From: Streptomyces sp. ISL-36
GTDB taxonomy: Bacteria > Actinomycetota > Actinomycetes > Streptomycetales > Streptomycetaceae
Reading direction: 5' to 3'
Assembly: GCF_018614205.1 (NCBI RefSeq)
Contig: NZ_JAGGOS010000076.1
Location: 1-56,471 of the forward strand
DNA length: 56,471 nt
Made by a program: the position numbers and the translations under genes. Below, in pieces: positions 1-9,408 of this stretch. Under the pieces are notes generated by a model. It made no database searches and had not been told where the DNA came from. It worked only from the letters and a program-made list of their open reading frames with translations. Position 1 is the stretch's first letter. Each line of letters starts with the position of its first letter.

Positions 1-1
1 G

Positions 2-952
2 CCCCGGCCGCCCCGCGCCTCGGCGAAGGTCCCGCTCGGCCGCCGGCTGAAGCGGGACCGGACCCTGCTCCTCATGACGCTGCCCGCGCTCCTGCTGGTC
101 CTGGTCTTCAACTACATACCGATCCTCGGCAATGTGATCGCCTTCCAGGACTACGACCCCTACGTCTCCACCAACGGCGTCACCGCCATGCTGGAGAGCC
201 CCTGGGTCGGCCTCGCCCAGTTCGAGCGGGTCTTCTCCGACCCCTCGTTCTGGCACGCGGTGGAGAACACCTTCGTCCTGTTCCTCCTCCAGCTCGTCCT
301 CTTCTTCCCGGTGCCGATCGCCCTCGCGCTGCTCATCAACAGCGTGCTGCGGCCCAGGGTGCGGGCGATCGTCCAGGCGGTGCTCTACCTGCCGCACTTC
401 TTCTCCTGGGTCCTGGTCGTCACCGTCTTCCAGCAGATCCTCGGCGGCGCCGGCATCATCGCGCAGACCCTGCGGGAACATGGCCGCGAGGGCTTCGACC
501 TCATGACCGACCCGGAGATCTTCAAGTACCTGGTCACGGTCGAGGGCATCTGGAAGGACGCGGGGTGGGGCGTCATCGTCTTCCTCGCCGCGCTCGCCGC
601 CGTCAACCAGGACCTGTACGAGGCCGCGGCGATGGACGGCGCGAACCGATGGCGCCGGATGTGGCACGTCACGCTGCCCGCGTTGCGGCCGATCATCGCG
701 CTCCTCCTCGTCCTGCGGGTCGGTGACGCGCTCACCGTCGGCTTCGAGCAGCTGCTGCTGCAGCGCGACGCGGTCGGCCCCGGCGCCGCGGAGGTCCTCG
801 ACACCTTCGTCTGGTGGACGGGTCTGCGCAGCCAGGACTTCAGCTACGCGGCGGCCGCCGGACTGATCAAGGGAGTCGTCGGCCTCGTGCTCGTGCTCTC
901 GGCGAACAAGGCGGCCCATCTCATGGGCGAGCAGGGGGTGTACCGGAAATGA
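2..952 (+). CDS. CUT1 ABC sugar transporter permease, LplB type (5' end outside window)
   Basis: Inner-membrane permease of a carbohydrate ABC importer, LplB/polysaccharide type. The frame is open from base 2, and residues before the first ATG (74) already read as the usual basic lead-in (LKRDRTLLLMTLPAL), so the true start lies upstream of the window. 316 residues are visible. About six hydrophobic segments surround the conserved cytoplasmic EAA-type loop (YEAAAMDGANRWRRMWHVTLP), which docks the ATPase. The stop overlaps the next permease start (ATGA), so the two are translationally coupled. The binding protein and operon promoter must be upstream. No ATPase gene is present; Streptomyces CUT1 systems usually share MsiK (family knowledge). 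The operon content suggests xyloglucan-derived oligosaccharides as cargo (inference). Confidence 0.93.
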   Translation, partial: PRPPRASAKVPLGRRLKRDRTLLLMTLPALLLVLVFNYIPILGNVIAFQDYDPYVSTNGVTAMLESPWVGLAQFERVFSDPSFWHAVENTFVLFLLQLVLFFPVPIALALLINSVLRPRVRAIVQAVLYLPHFFSWVLVVTVFQQILGGAGIIAQTLREHGREGFDLMTDPEIFKYLVTVEGIWKDAGWGVIVFLAALAAVNQDLYEAAAMDGANRWRRMWHVTLPALRPIIALLLVLRVGDALTVGFEQLLLQRDAVGPGAAEVLDTFVWWTGLRSQDFSYAAAAGLIKGVVGLVLVLSANKAAHLMGEQGVYRK

Positions 953-1896
953 CCGTGACGACGACAGGACCGGGCCGGACGCAGGCCGGCCCAGGCGGGC
1001 GATGGGCCGCCCCCGCCCGCCCCGTCTGGGAGGAACCGCCCACCCGTACCGGCCTCACCGCCAAAGGCGCCGTCCTGGCCCTGGCCTGCCTCGCCGTGCT
1101 CTTCCCGCTCTGGATCGTGGTCGTCACCAGCCTCTCCTCCAAGCGGACCATCACGGAGGCCGGCGGACTGGTCGTCGTCCCGAAGGACATCACCTTCATC
1201 GCCTACCAGGAGCTGCTCAGCGGCGGCCAGGTCACCCGCGCCGCACTCGTCAGCGTCGGTGTGACGGTGGCCGGCACCCTCTTCTCGATGACCGTCTCGG
1301 TCCTCTGCGCCTACGGTCTGTCCCGGCCGGGTTCCCTCGGCCACCGCGCCATCCTGCTGACGCTGATGGCCACCATGTTCTTCGGCGCCGGGCTGATCCC
1401 CACCTATCTGCTCGTGCAGACGCTCGGTCTCACCGACACCTATCTCGCGCTGATCCTGCCGAGCGCCGTGAGCGTCTTCAACATCCTGGTGCTGCGCGGG
1501 TTCTTCATGGGCGTCTCGCCCGAACTCATCGACAGCGCCCGCATCGACGGCGCCGGCGACCTGCGCATTCTCTGGCAGATCGTGATGCCGCTGTCCCGTG
1601 CGGTGATCGCCGTCATCACCCTCTTCTACGCGGTGGGGTACTGGAGCGCCTGGTTCAACGCCTCGATCTACCTCAGCGACCAGAAGATGATGCCGCTGCA
1701 GAACGTCCTCATCCAGCTCGTGCAGAAGCAGGAGATCCCGGTGGGGCTCGGCCAGGCCGTCAAGGCCGGCCCGCTCTCCGGGGTCGCCGTCCAGATGGCC
1801 GTGATGGTGCTGGCTCTGCTGCCCGTCGCGGTCTTCTCCCCCTTCGTCCAGAAGCACTTCAAGAAGGGCATGCTGACCGGCGCCGTCAAGGGCTGA
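949..1896 (+). CDS. CUT1 ABC sugar transporter permease, YtcP type
   Basis: Second permease of the importer, 315 residues from the ATG that overlaps the previous stop (ATGA). It has a cytoplasmic N-terminal tail of about 45 residues, then six predicted membrane helices, and the EAA loop (IDSARIDGAGDLRILWQIVMP) typical of the MalG/YtcP half. It ends HFKKGMLTGAVKG, the normal ending of the YtcP group. A longer frame from 814 exists but would duplicate the end of the first permease; overlap coupling favours 949. It pairs with the upstream LplB-like protein to form the membrane channel. The following secreted and cytoplasmic glycosidases fit import of beta-glucan or xyloglucan oligosaccharides. 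Confidence 0.94.
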   Translation: MTVTTTGPGRTQAGPGGRWAAPARPVWEEPPTRTGLTAKGAVLALACLAVLFPLWIVVVTSLSSKRTITEAGGLVVVPKDITFIAYQELLSGGQVTRAALVSVGVTVAGTLFSMTVSVLCAYGLSRPGSLGHRAILLTLMATMFFGAGLIPTYLLVQTLGLTDTYLALILPSAVSVFNILVLRGFFMGVSPELIDSARIDGAGDLRILWQIVMPLSRAVIAVITLFYAVGYWSAWFNASIYLSDQKMMPLQNVLIQLVQKQEIPVGLGQAVKAGPLSGVAVQMAVMVLALLPVAVFSPFVQKHFKKGMLTGAVKG

Positions 1897-1950
1897 GCCC
1901 CAGGCCCGCGCGGCATCCCCCACCTTTCCCCGTCGAGCGTGAGGTCCGTC

Positions 1951-4185
1951 ATGCCCCTGCCCCTGCCCAGGCCGATGGGCGTTCCTTCCCGGCGCGCCGT
2001 TCTCGCCGGAGCCGCCGCCGCGGCCGCCGCCACCGCCCTTCCCCTACGCCCGGGCACGGCGCGGGCCGCGACCCCGGCAGCCCCGGCCGACGCGGCGAGC
2101 GCGCCGTACCGCTGGCGCACCGCGGTCATCGGCGGCACCGGCTTCATCACCGGCGTCCTCTTCCACCCCGCCGTCCGCGGCCTCGCCTACGCCCGCACCG
2201 ACATCGGCGGCGCCTACCGCTGGGACAACGCCTCCGCCCGCTGGACCCCGCTCACCGACCACCTCGGCTGGGACGACTGGAACCTCCTCGGCGTCGAGGC
2301 CCTCGCCGTCGACCGGTCCCACCCCGACCGCCTCTACCTGGCCCTCGGCACCTACAGCCAGCCATGGGCCGGCAACGGCGCCGTCCTGCGCTCCGAGGAC
2401 CGCGGCGCGACCTGGTCCCGCACCGACCTCACCGTCAAGCTCGGTGCCAACGAGGACGGCCGCGGCACGGGCGAACGCCTCCTCGTCGACCCCCGCGACA
2501 GCGACACGCTCTGGCTCGGCACCCGCCACGACGGCCTGCTGAGGTCCACCGACCGGGGCGCCACCTGGGCACCCGCGACCGGCTTCCCCGCCCGGCCCAC
2601 CCCCAACGGCCAGGGCGTCACCTTCCTCACCGCCGCCGGCCGCACCGTCTACGCCGGCTGGGGCGACGACGGCCCCACCCTCCTGCGCTCGACCGCCACC
2701 GGCTGGGAAGCAGTCCCCGGCCACCCCACCGGCCCCACCGCCAAGGTCCCGGTCAGGGCCGCCTACGACGCCTGCGCCCACGAGCTGTACGTCACCTACG
2801 CCGACGCACCCGGACCCAACGGCCAGTCCACCGGATCGGTCCACAAGCTGCACACCGTCACGGGCCGCTGGACGGAGGTCACCCCCGTCCGCCCCGGCGG
2901 GACGACGGCCGACGGCTCCGCCGACACCTTCGGCTACGGCGGCGTCGCCGTCGACGCCCGCCGCCCCGGCACCGTCGTGGTCTCCACCAACAACCGCTGG
3001 GCCGACGTCGACACGCTCTTCCGCTCCACCGACGGCGGCGCGACCTGGACGTCACTCAAGAACACCGCTGTCTTCGACGTATCGGAGACTCCCTTCCTGA
3101 AGTGGGGCGACGAGCACCCCAAGTTCGGCTGGTGGATCCAGGCGCTCGCCCTCGATCCCTTCGACGCGAGACATCTGCTCTACGGCACCGGCGCGACCCT
3201 CTACGCGACCCGCGACCTCGTGCACTGGGCCCCGCGCGTGCGCGGCCTGGAGGAGTCCGCCGTGCGCCAGCTGATCTCGCCGCCGGTCGGGACGGCACAT
3301 CTGATCAGCGGGCTCGGCGACATCGGCGTCATGTACCACGACAGCCTCACGGCGTCCCCCTCCCGCGGCATGGCAACGCGTCCCGTGTTCGGGTCGGCGA
3401 CCGGGCTCGCGCAGGCCGCGCTGCGGCCCCGCCATGTCGTCCGCACCGGCTGGGGCGACCACGGCAACGGTGCGTACTCCACCGACGGGGGCCGGACCTG
3501 GGCGCCCTTCTCCGCCCAGCCCCCCATCGCCAAGGACGCACCGGGACCGATCGCCCTCGGCGCCGACGCCACGGCCATGCTCTGGTCCTTCGTGCACTGG
3601 GACGGCACCAGACACGCCACGCACCGCTCCACCGACAACGGCGCGACCTGGACCGAGATCTCCTCCTTCCCGAAGGGCGCCACGCCGGTCGCCGACCCGG
3701 CCGACCCGACGCTCTTCTACGCGTACGACACCGACACAGGAAACGTATACGTGAGCACTGACAGTGGCGCCTCGTTCACCGTCGGTGCCACCGGCCTCCC
3801 CGCGGGCGACAGCCAGTTCCGCATCGCCGCCGCACCGGGACGCCGCGGCGACCTGTGGCTCTCCGCCAAGTGGAACGGCCTCTACCGTTCCACCGACGCC
3901 GGCCGCACCTTCACCAAGGTGACCAGCTGCTGGGCCTCGTACGCCCTCGGCTTCGGCAAGCCCGCCGAGGAGGGCGGCTACTCGGCGGTCTACCAGACCG
4001 GGGCCACGGCCGACGTCGTCGGCGTCCACCGCTCCGACGACGAGGGCGCGAGCTGGACCCGTATCAACGACGACGCCCACCAGTGGGGATGGACCGGCGA
4101 AGTGATCACCGGCGACCCGCGCGTGTACGGCCGCGTCTACCTCGGCACCAACGGCCGGGGCATCCAGTACGGAGACATCGCCTGA
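1951..4185 (+). CDS. secreted GH74 xyloglucanase
   Basis: Predicted endo-xyloglucanase or xyloglucan-active glucanase of family GH74, exported by the Tat path. The start at 1951 follows GAGG by 7 bases and gives 744 residues. The twin-arginine signal (SRRAVLAGAAAAAAATALP) ends near ARA-A. The mature part has the two seven-bladed propeller domains of GH74, with many repeated blades of the kind RSTDRGATW and STDGGATW. The two expected catalytic aspartates are visible: D84 in ARTDIGGAYRW and D457 in GLGDIG. No carbohydrate-binding module follows. A GTG at 1939 is an alternative start but has a poorer ribosome site. It lies 54 bases after the permease and its stop overlaps the GH42 gene, so it belongs to the operon. 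It would cut xyloglucan outside the cell. Confidence 0.95.
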   Translation: MPLPLPRPMGVPSRRAVLAGAAAAAAATALPLRPGTARAATPAAPADAASAPYRWRTAVIGGTGFITGVLFHPAVRGLAYARTDIGGAYRWDNASARWTPLTDHLGWDDWNLLGVEALAVDRSHPDRLYLALGTYSQPWAGNGAVLRSEDRGATWSRTDLTVKLGANEDGRGTGERLLVDPRDSDTLWLGTRHDGLLRSTDRGATWAPATGFPARPTPNGQGVTFLTAAGRTVYAGWGDDGPTLLRSTATGWEAVPGHPTGPTAKVPVRAAYDACAHELYVTYADAPGPNGQSTGSVHKLHTVTGRWTEVTPVRPGGTTADGSADTFGYGGVAVDARRPGTVVVSTNNRWADVDTLFRSTDGGATWTSLKNTAVFDVSETPFLKWGDEHPKFGWWIQALALDPFDARHLLYGTGATLYATRDLVHWAPRVRGLEESAVRQLISPPVGTAHLISGLGDIGVMYHDSLTASPSRGMATRPVFGSATGLAQAALRPRHVVRTGWGDHGNGAYSTDGGRTWAPFSAQPPIAKDAPGPIALGADATAMLWSFVHWDGTRHATHRSTDNGATWTEISSFPKGATPVADPADPTLFYAYDTDTGNVYVSTDSGASFTVGATGLPAGDSQFRIAAAPGRRGDLWLSAKWNGLYRSTDAGRTFTKVTSCWASYALGFGKPAEEGGYSAVYQTGATADVVGVHRSDDEGASWTRINDDAHQWGWTGEVITGDPRVYGRVYLGTNGRGIQYGDIA

Positions 4186-6179
4186 TGCCGAGCCTCGACG
4201 ACGTGACCCGCCCCGACGGCGGCCGGCCGCCCCGCATCCTCTTCGGAGGCGACTACAACCCCGAGCAGTGGCCGGAGGAGACCTGGCCCGAGGACGTCCG
4301 CCTCATGAAGGAGGCCGGCGTCAACTCGGTCACCCTCGGCGTCTTCTCCTGGGCGAGGATCGAACCCCGCCCCGGTGCCAGGGAGTTCGGCTGGCTCGAC
4401 CGGCTCATGGACCTCATGCACGAGAACGGCATCGGCGTCGTGCTCGCCACCCCCACCTCGTCGCCCCCGCCCTGGATGGGACGCCTCCACCCCGAGACCC
4501 TGCCGCGCGACGCGAACGGCCTGACCGAGTGGTGGGGCTCACGCCAGCACTTCTCCCACTCCAGCCCCGTCTACCGGCGCTACGCCGCCGCCCTCACCGA
4601 GGACCTCGCCGCCCGCTACGGGAGCCACCCCGCCCTGACCATGTGGCACATCAACAACGAGTACTGCACCTACGACTGGGGGGACGAGGCGGCACGCACC
4701 TTCCGCACCTGGCTCCAGCGGAGGTACGCCACCCTCGACGCCCTCAACACCGCCTGGGGCGCCGCCTTCTGGAGCCAGGGCTACGCCTCCTGGGACGAGA
4801 TCCTCCCGCCCCGGCACGCGCACTACATGAAGAACCCCACCCACGTGCTCGACTTCAAGCGCTACACCTCCGACATGCTCCTGGAGTGCTACCGCGCCGA
4901 GCGCGACATCGTCCGCCGCCACACCCCGCACATCCCGGTCACCACCAACTTCATGCCGTTCTGGACCGGCCAGGACGCCTGGGCGTGGGCCCCGGAGGAG
5001 GACCTCGTCTCCGTCGACATCTACCCGGACCCGAAGGACCCGCACGGCGGCCAGTACAACGCCATGATCGGCGACATGACCCGCTCCCAGGCGGGCGGCG
5101 GCCCGTGGATGGTCATGGAGCAGGCGGCCGGACCCGTCAACTGGCGGGGCGTCAACCACCCCAAGCCGTACGGGCTCAACCGCCTCTGGTCGCTCCAGTC
5201 CGTCGCCCACGGCGCCGACGGCCTGTGCTACTTCCAGTGGCGCCAGTCCCGCCAGGGGGCGGAGAAGTTCCACTCCGGGATGGTCGGCCACGCCGGGCAA
5301 CAGGGCCGGGTCTTCCGCGAGGTCAAGGAGATCGGCCACGAACTCAGCCTGCTCGGTGCGGAGGTGGCGGGCCGCCGGGTGACCGCCGACGTGGCCGTCC
5401 TGCACGACTGGAACTCCTGGTGGGCCGGCGAACAGGACGGGCGGCTCTCCGCTCTCGTCGACTACACCGAGATCGTCCGTGCCTGGCACCGCGCCCTGTG
5501 GGAGGCACACACCACCACCGACTTCGCGCACCCCGCGCACGATCTCTCCGCCTACCGGCTCGTCGTCGTCCCGCACCTCTACCTCCTCGACGACACGGCG
5601 ATCGAGAACCTGCTCGGCTACGTCCGCGCCGGCGGCACCCTGGTCTGCGGCTTCCTCACCGGAGTGGCCGACGAGGACGACCGCGTCCGCCCCGGCGGGA
5701 TCGACCCGCGCCTGCGCGAACTCCTCGGCATCGCCACCCTCCACGAGTGGTGGCCCCTGGACGCCGACGAACGGGCCGACTGCGGCGACTTCCACGGCAC
5801 GCACTGGTCCGAGGAGCTGACCCCCGCACCCGGAGCCGAGACGGTCGCCTCCTACAAGGGCGGCGAGCTCGACGGGCTGCCGGCCGTCCTGCGCAACGGC
5901 CGCGCCTGGTACGTCTCCACACTGCCCGAACCGACCGCGCTGCGCACCCTCCTCACCCGCATCGCCCATGAGGCGGGGGTGCGGCCGGTCCTCGACGGCC
6001 TCCCCGACGGCGTCGAGGCCGTACGCCGCGGCGAGCTGCTCTTCCTGCTCAACCACCAGCGCGAGGAAGCGACCGTACGGATCCCGGGCCGCCACCGCGA
6101 CCTGCTCACCGGTGTAGTCGTCGAAGGCTCGCTGCGGCTGGGCCGGTACGGCGTGGCGGTGCTGGGGGAGCCGTCGTGA
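4185..6179 (+). CDS. GH42 beta-galactosidase (xyloglucan operon)
   Basis: Cytoplasmic family GH42 beta-galactosidase, 664 residues, starting at the ATG that overlaps the GH74 stop (TGATG). There is no signal peptide. Landmarks in order: the N-terminal barrel signature FGGDYNPEQWPEE, the acid/base glutamate E159 in HINNEY, the nucleophile E312 in WMVMEQ followed by GPVNWRGVN, the trimerisation domain, and the C-terminal beta domain. Length is normal for the family. In this operon it would remove beta-1,2-galactosyl caps from imported xyloglucan oligosaccharides (inference from context). Its C-terminal codons overlap the start of the GH95 gene. A second, distinct GH42 gene lies at 28083-30104 in a galactan context. 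Confidence 0.95.
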   Translation: MPSLDDVTRPDGGRPPRILFGGDYNPEQWPEETWPEDVRLMKEAGVNSVTLGVFSWARIEPRPGAREFGWLDRLMDLMHENGIGVVLATPTSSPPPWMGRLHPETLPRDANGLTEWWGSRQHFSHSSPVYRRYAAALTEDLAARYGSHPALTMWHINNEYCTYDWGDEAARTFRTWLQRRYATLDALNTAWGAAFWSQGYASWDEILPPRHAHYMKNPTHVLDFKRYTSDMLLECYRAERDIVRRHTPHIPVTTNFMPFWTGQDAWAWAPEEDLVSVDIYPDPKDPHGGQYNAMIGDMTRSQAGGGPWMVMEQAAGPVNWRGVNHPKPYGLNRLWSLQSVAHGADGLCYFQWRQSRQGAEKFHSGMVGHAGQQGRVFREVKEIGHELSLLGAEVAGRRVTADVAVLHDWNSWWAGEQDGRLSALVDYTEIVRAWHRALWEAHTTTDFAHPAHDLSAYRLVVVPHLYLLDDTAIENLLGYVRAGGTLVCGFLTGVADEDDRVRPGGIDPRLRELLGIATLHEWWPLDADERADCGDFHGTHWSEELTPAPGAETVASYKGGELDGLPAVLRNGRAWYVSTLPEPTALRTLLTRIAHEAGVRPVLDGLPDGVEAVRRGELLFLLNHQREEATVRIPGRHRDLLTGVVVEGSLRLGRYGVAVLGEPS

Positions 6180-8647
6180 CGGGGGCGGCGGCGGGGGAGT
6201 CCGGAGCGGTCCACGGTACGTGGGAGGCCTCGCCCGCGCGCCGCTGGGAGGACTGTCTCCTCAGCGGCAACGGCCGGCACGGGGCCATGGTCTTCGGCGA
6301 CCCGGACGACGACCGTGTGATCATCACCCACCACACGCTCGTACGGCCGAACAACGCCGAGGAGGACACCCGGCCCCCACGCCTCGCCGATCGGCTCGCC
6401 GGCCTCCAGGACCGCCTCCTGGCCGGCGACGTCACCGCCGCCGAGCGCTTCACCGACGGACGTCCGGTGCGCTGGGTCCGTCCCTTCCACCCCGGCTTCC
6501 AGACCCGGCTGCGCTGCGGTGCCGGTGGGGCGGCGTCCCATTTTCGACGGAGCGTCGACTACACCACGGGAGTGGTGAGCGCCGTGCGCGGCAGGCGGCA
6601 CAGCGAGGTCTTCGTCTCCCGTGCGGACGACGTCGTCGTCCAGTACGTGACCGCCCCGGGATCCGAGGCGGAACTGCGCCTCGACCACCGGCTGCCGGGT
6701 GCGCCGGAGGGTATGGCCGTCGGTCGCGGCATGGCGCTCACCCCGGACGGCGCCCTCCTCACCCTCCGCGCGGGCTACCCCGGCAGCCGTCTCGGCTTCA
6801 CGGGGGTGTCGCTGGCCGTCGCGGACGGGGGCCGTACGGAGATCACCCCGGCGGGCGTACGGTTCGAGGGGGCGCGGGCGCTGCTCGTCCTGACCCGCGT
6901 ACGCCGCCATGAGGGCGAGGCGGACATCGCGGCCGAGACCGGTGCACTGCGCGCCCTCCTGGCCCGCCCGGACGCCCCCGGCGACGCGGCCCGCACGGCC
7001 GCCGACCGTGAGCCTGCCCCCGCCGGCCAGGGCCTCCCGGACCAGGACACCGCCGACCAGGACCCCTTGGATCAGGGCCTCCCGAAGCAGGGCTCCGCCG
7101 ACCAGGACCTCCCGGAGCGGGATCCCGCCGACCAGGCCACCGCCCCTGCGGACCAGGACCCGTCCGCCGGCCGCGATGCCCCAGCCGACGGGAGCGCCCC
7201 TGCCGGCCGGGACCTCGCCGCCTGTCACGCCCGGCTGCTCGCCCGCCATGTCGCCCTGCACCGCCCGGCCTACCAGCGCGTCACCCTCGACCTCGGCGCC
7301 GATCCGGCCGAACGCGCGCTCCCCGGCACCGCGCTGCTTCGCCTCCCGCACAGCCCCGCCCTCCTGGAGCGGCTCTTCGCCGCCGGGCGCTATCACCTCC
7401 TCTCCGCCTCCGGGCTGCTCCCGCCCCGCCTCACCGGCCTGTGGACCGGCGACTGGAACACCGCCTGGTCCGGCGCCTTCACCACCGACGCCAACCTCAG
7501 CCTCCAGACCGCCTCGGCCGTGGCCGCCGACCTCCCCGAGGTGACGGAGGCTCACGCACGGTTCGTCCAAGGCCAGCTGCCGGACTGGCGGGACAACGCC
7601 CGGGACATCTTCGGCGCCCGCGGCATCGTGGCCCCCGCCCACACGGACGGCGTCACGGGACACACGTACCACTTCAGCCGCCCCTACCCCCTCCACCTCT
7701 GGACCGCAGGCGCCGACTGGCTCCTCGCACCGCTCGTGGAGCACGACGAGACCCGGGGGGCCCGCGATCCCCTCCTCGCCGTCGCTCTCGGCGAACTCGC
7801 CGACTTCTACGAGGACTTCCTGACCCGGACCGGGCCCGACGGCACTCTCGCCGTCGTCCCCTCCTACTCGCCGGAGAACCGCCCCGCCAACGCCGGCTGG
7901 GGCACGGTCAACGCCACCATGGACCTCACCGCCGCCCGTCACGCCCTGGAGACGGCAGCCGCCTACGACCCCGGCCCGGCCGCCGACCGCCGGCGCGCGC
8001 TCGCCCGCCGCCTCCCGCCGTACCGGATCAACGACGACGGCGCGCTCGCCGAATGGGCCTGGCCCGGGCTGGACGACACCTACGACCACCGCCACCTCAG
8101 CCACCTCTACGCCGTGTGGCCGCACACCGAGATCAATCCGTACGACACCCCCGACCTGGCCGAAGCCGCCCACCGCGCTCTCGAACTGCGGGGCGCCGAG
8201 AACGACTCCGCGCACGGGCACATCCACCACGCCCTGATCGCGGCCCGGCTGCGCGACGCGCCCCGCGCCGAGGCGGCCCTGCGCAGGGTTCTCGCGGGCG
8301 ACTACTTCCACGACTCGCTGATGAGCTCCCACTACCCGGACCGCGACGTGTACAACGCCGACGCCGCCCACGCCCTGCCCGCCCTGCTCATCGAGATGCT
8401 GGTGCAGTCCACGCCCGAGCGCCTCGTCCTGCTCCCCGCTCCCCCCACCGCCCATCCGCGCGGCCGGCTCACCGGCGTCCGCACCCGGTTCGGCGCCCGG
8501 ATCGACCTCACGTGGGCGCCGGGAACGTACACCGCCGTCGTCCGTCCCACCCGCGACCACCGTGTCGACCTCAGAACACCCGCCGGATCGCGCCCGCTCG
8601 ACCTGCGCGCCGGTGAGGACCGCGTGCTCACCCCCGAGCCGCGGTAG
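6176..8647 (+). CDS. GH95-family alpha-L-fucosidase (or alpha-L-galactosidase)
   Basis: 823 residues from GTG 6176, which overlaps the GH42 stop. The N-terminus (WEDCLLSGNGRHGAMVFGD) is the usual GH95 opening, and the (alpha/alpha)6 barrel follows. The general acid is probably E567 in VPSYSPENRP. The asparagine pair seen in other members appears only loosely here, as TTDANLSLQT. The family removes terminal alpha-1,2-L-fucose, and some members act on L-galactose, both decorations of xyloglucan. There is no signal peptide, so it probably acts on imported oligosaccharides. An unusual Asp/Gln/Pro-rich insert at residues about 280-345 (repeats such as ADQDLPERDPADQ) separates the N-terminal beta domain from the barrel. 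Family assignment is firm; exact sugar preference is inferred. Confidence 0.88.
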   Translation: MTGAAAGESGAVHGTWEASPARRWEDCLLSGNGRHGAMVFGDPDDDRVIITHHTLVRPNNAEEDTRPPRLADRLAGLQDRLLAGDVTAAERFTDGRPVRWVRPFHPGFQTRLRCGAGGAASHFRRSVDYTTGVVSAVRGRRHSEVFVSRADDVVVQYVTAPGSEAELRLDHRLPGAPEGMAVGRGMALTPDGALLTLRAGYPGSRLGFTGVSLAVADGGRTEITPAGVRFEGARALLVLTRVRRHEGEADIAAETGALRALLARPDAPGDAARTAADREPAPAGQGLPDQDTADQDPLDQGLPKQGSADQDLPERDPADQATAPADQDPSAGRDAPADGSAPAGRDLAACHARLLARHVALHRPAYQRVTLDLGADPAERALPGTALLRLPHSPALLERLFAAGRYHLLSASGLLPPRLTGLWTGDWNTAWSGAFTTDANLSLQTASAVAADLPEVTEAHARFVQGQLPDWRDNARDIFGARGIVAPAHTDGVTGHTYHFSRPYPLHLWTAGADWLLAPLVEHDETRGARDPLLAVALGELADFYEDFLTRTGPDGTLAVVPSYSPENRPANAGWGTVNATMDLTAARHALETAAAYDPGPAADRRRALARRLPPYRINDDGALAEWAWPGLDDTYDHRHLSHLYAVWPHTEINPYDTPDLAEAAHRALELRGAENDSAHGHIHHALIAARLRDAPRAEAALRRVLAGDYFHDSLMSSHYPDRDVYNADAAHALPALLIEMLVQSTPERLVLLPAPPTAHPRGRLTGVRTRFGARIDLTWAPGTYTAVVRPTRDHRVDLRTPAGSRPLDLRAGEDRVLTPEPR

Positions 8648-8673
8648 ACCCCCCACAGGGAAAGGCACCCACC

Positions 8674-9408
8674 ATGCCACGACGCACGACTCCGCTCGCC
8701 CGGCTGCGCACCGCGCTGCTCGCACCCGCCCTGGCCCTCGGCGCCACACTCGGCCTCGCCGCCGCCCCGGCCGAGGCCGCCGTCTGGAACACCTGCGACC
8801 AGTGGGGGAACAGCGACCTCGGCGGATACACGCTCTACAACAACATCTGGGGAGCCGGCGCCGGCAGCCAGTGCGTCTGGGCCAACTCCGGTACGAACTG
8901 GGGCGTCTGGGCGAACCACCCCGACACCGGCGGCATCAAGTCCTACCCCAACGCCAAGAAGACCGTGAACAAGAGGATCAGCGCCTTCACCACCCTGACC
9001 AGCAGCTACAACGTCACGGTCCCGTCCTCCGGCGCGTTCAACAGCTCCTACGACATCTGGGACACCGACTACGACTACGAGATCATGCTCTGGGTCAACG
9101 ACACCGGCGCCGTCGGCGCGCTGGGCGACTACCAGGGCACGGCCGGCCTCGGCGGCCACACCTGGCGGGTGTACAAGGGGAAGGTCCCCCACGCCGACGG
9201 CAGCCACCACGACGTCTTCTCGTTCCTGCGGACCTCGGACTCGACGTCCGGGACCGTGAACATCCTGCCGATCCTCAAGTGGATCAAGGACACGAAGGGG
9301 TGGATGGGCGACGAGACCATCGGCGACGTCCAGTTCGGCTTCGAGATCACCTCGTCGTCCGGCGGCAAGGACTTCCGCGCCAACAGTCTGACGATCAACG
9401 CGAGCTGA
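8674..9408 (+). CDS. secreted GH12 endo-beta-glucanase/xyloglucanase
   Basis: 244 residues with a Sec signal peptide (basic start, Ala/Leu core, cleavage near AEA-AVWN). The mature beta-jelly-roll matches GH12 along its whole length: WNTCDQWGN at the N-terminus, nucleophile E136 in YEIMLWV, and acid/base E224 in FGFEIT. No cellulose-binding module is attached, unlike some Streptomyces GH12 cellulases. GGAAAGG-like sequence stands just before the ATG. It is the last gene of the xyloglucan operon, 26 bases after GH95. It could cleave soluble beta-1,4-glucan or the xyloglucan backbone outside the cell; GH12 contains both activities and sequence alone does not decide. Its last 14 bases overlap the end of the convergent lacI gene. 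Confidence 0.95.
   Translation: MPRRTTPLARLRTALLAPALALGATLGLAAAPAEAAVWNTCDQWGNSDLGGYTLYNNIWGAGAGSQCVWANSGTNWGVWANHPDTGGIKSYPNAKKTVNKRISAFTTLTSSYNVTVPSSGAFNSSYDIWDTDYDYEIMLWVNDTGAVGALGDYQGTAGLGGHTWRVYKGKVPHADGSHHDVFSFLRTSDSTSGTVNILPILKWIKDTKGWMGDETIGDVQFGFEITSSSGGKDFRANSLTINAS

Noticed and set aside
1002..3761. 919-codon plus-strand frame across permease and GH74
   Set aside because: Arg/Pro/His-rich composition typical of an out-of-frame reading; real genes occupy the other frame.
5852..8749. 965-codon open frame on the minus strand opposite GH95 and GH42
   Set aside because: Gly/Val/Arg-rich shadow of high-GC coding sequence; no motifs, and the plus-strand genes have full active-site sets.
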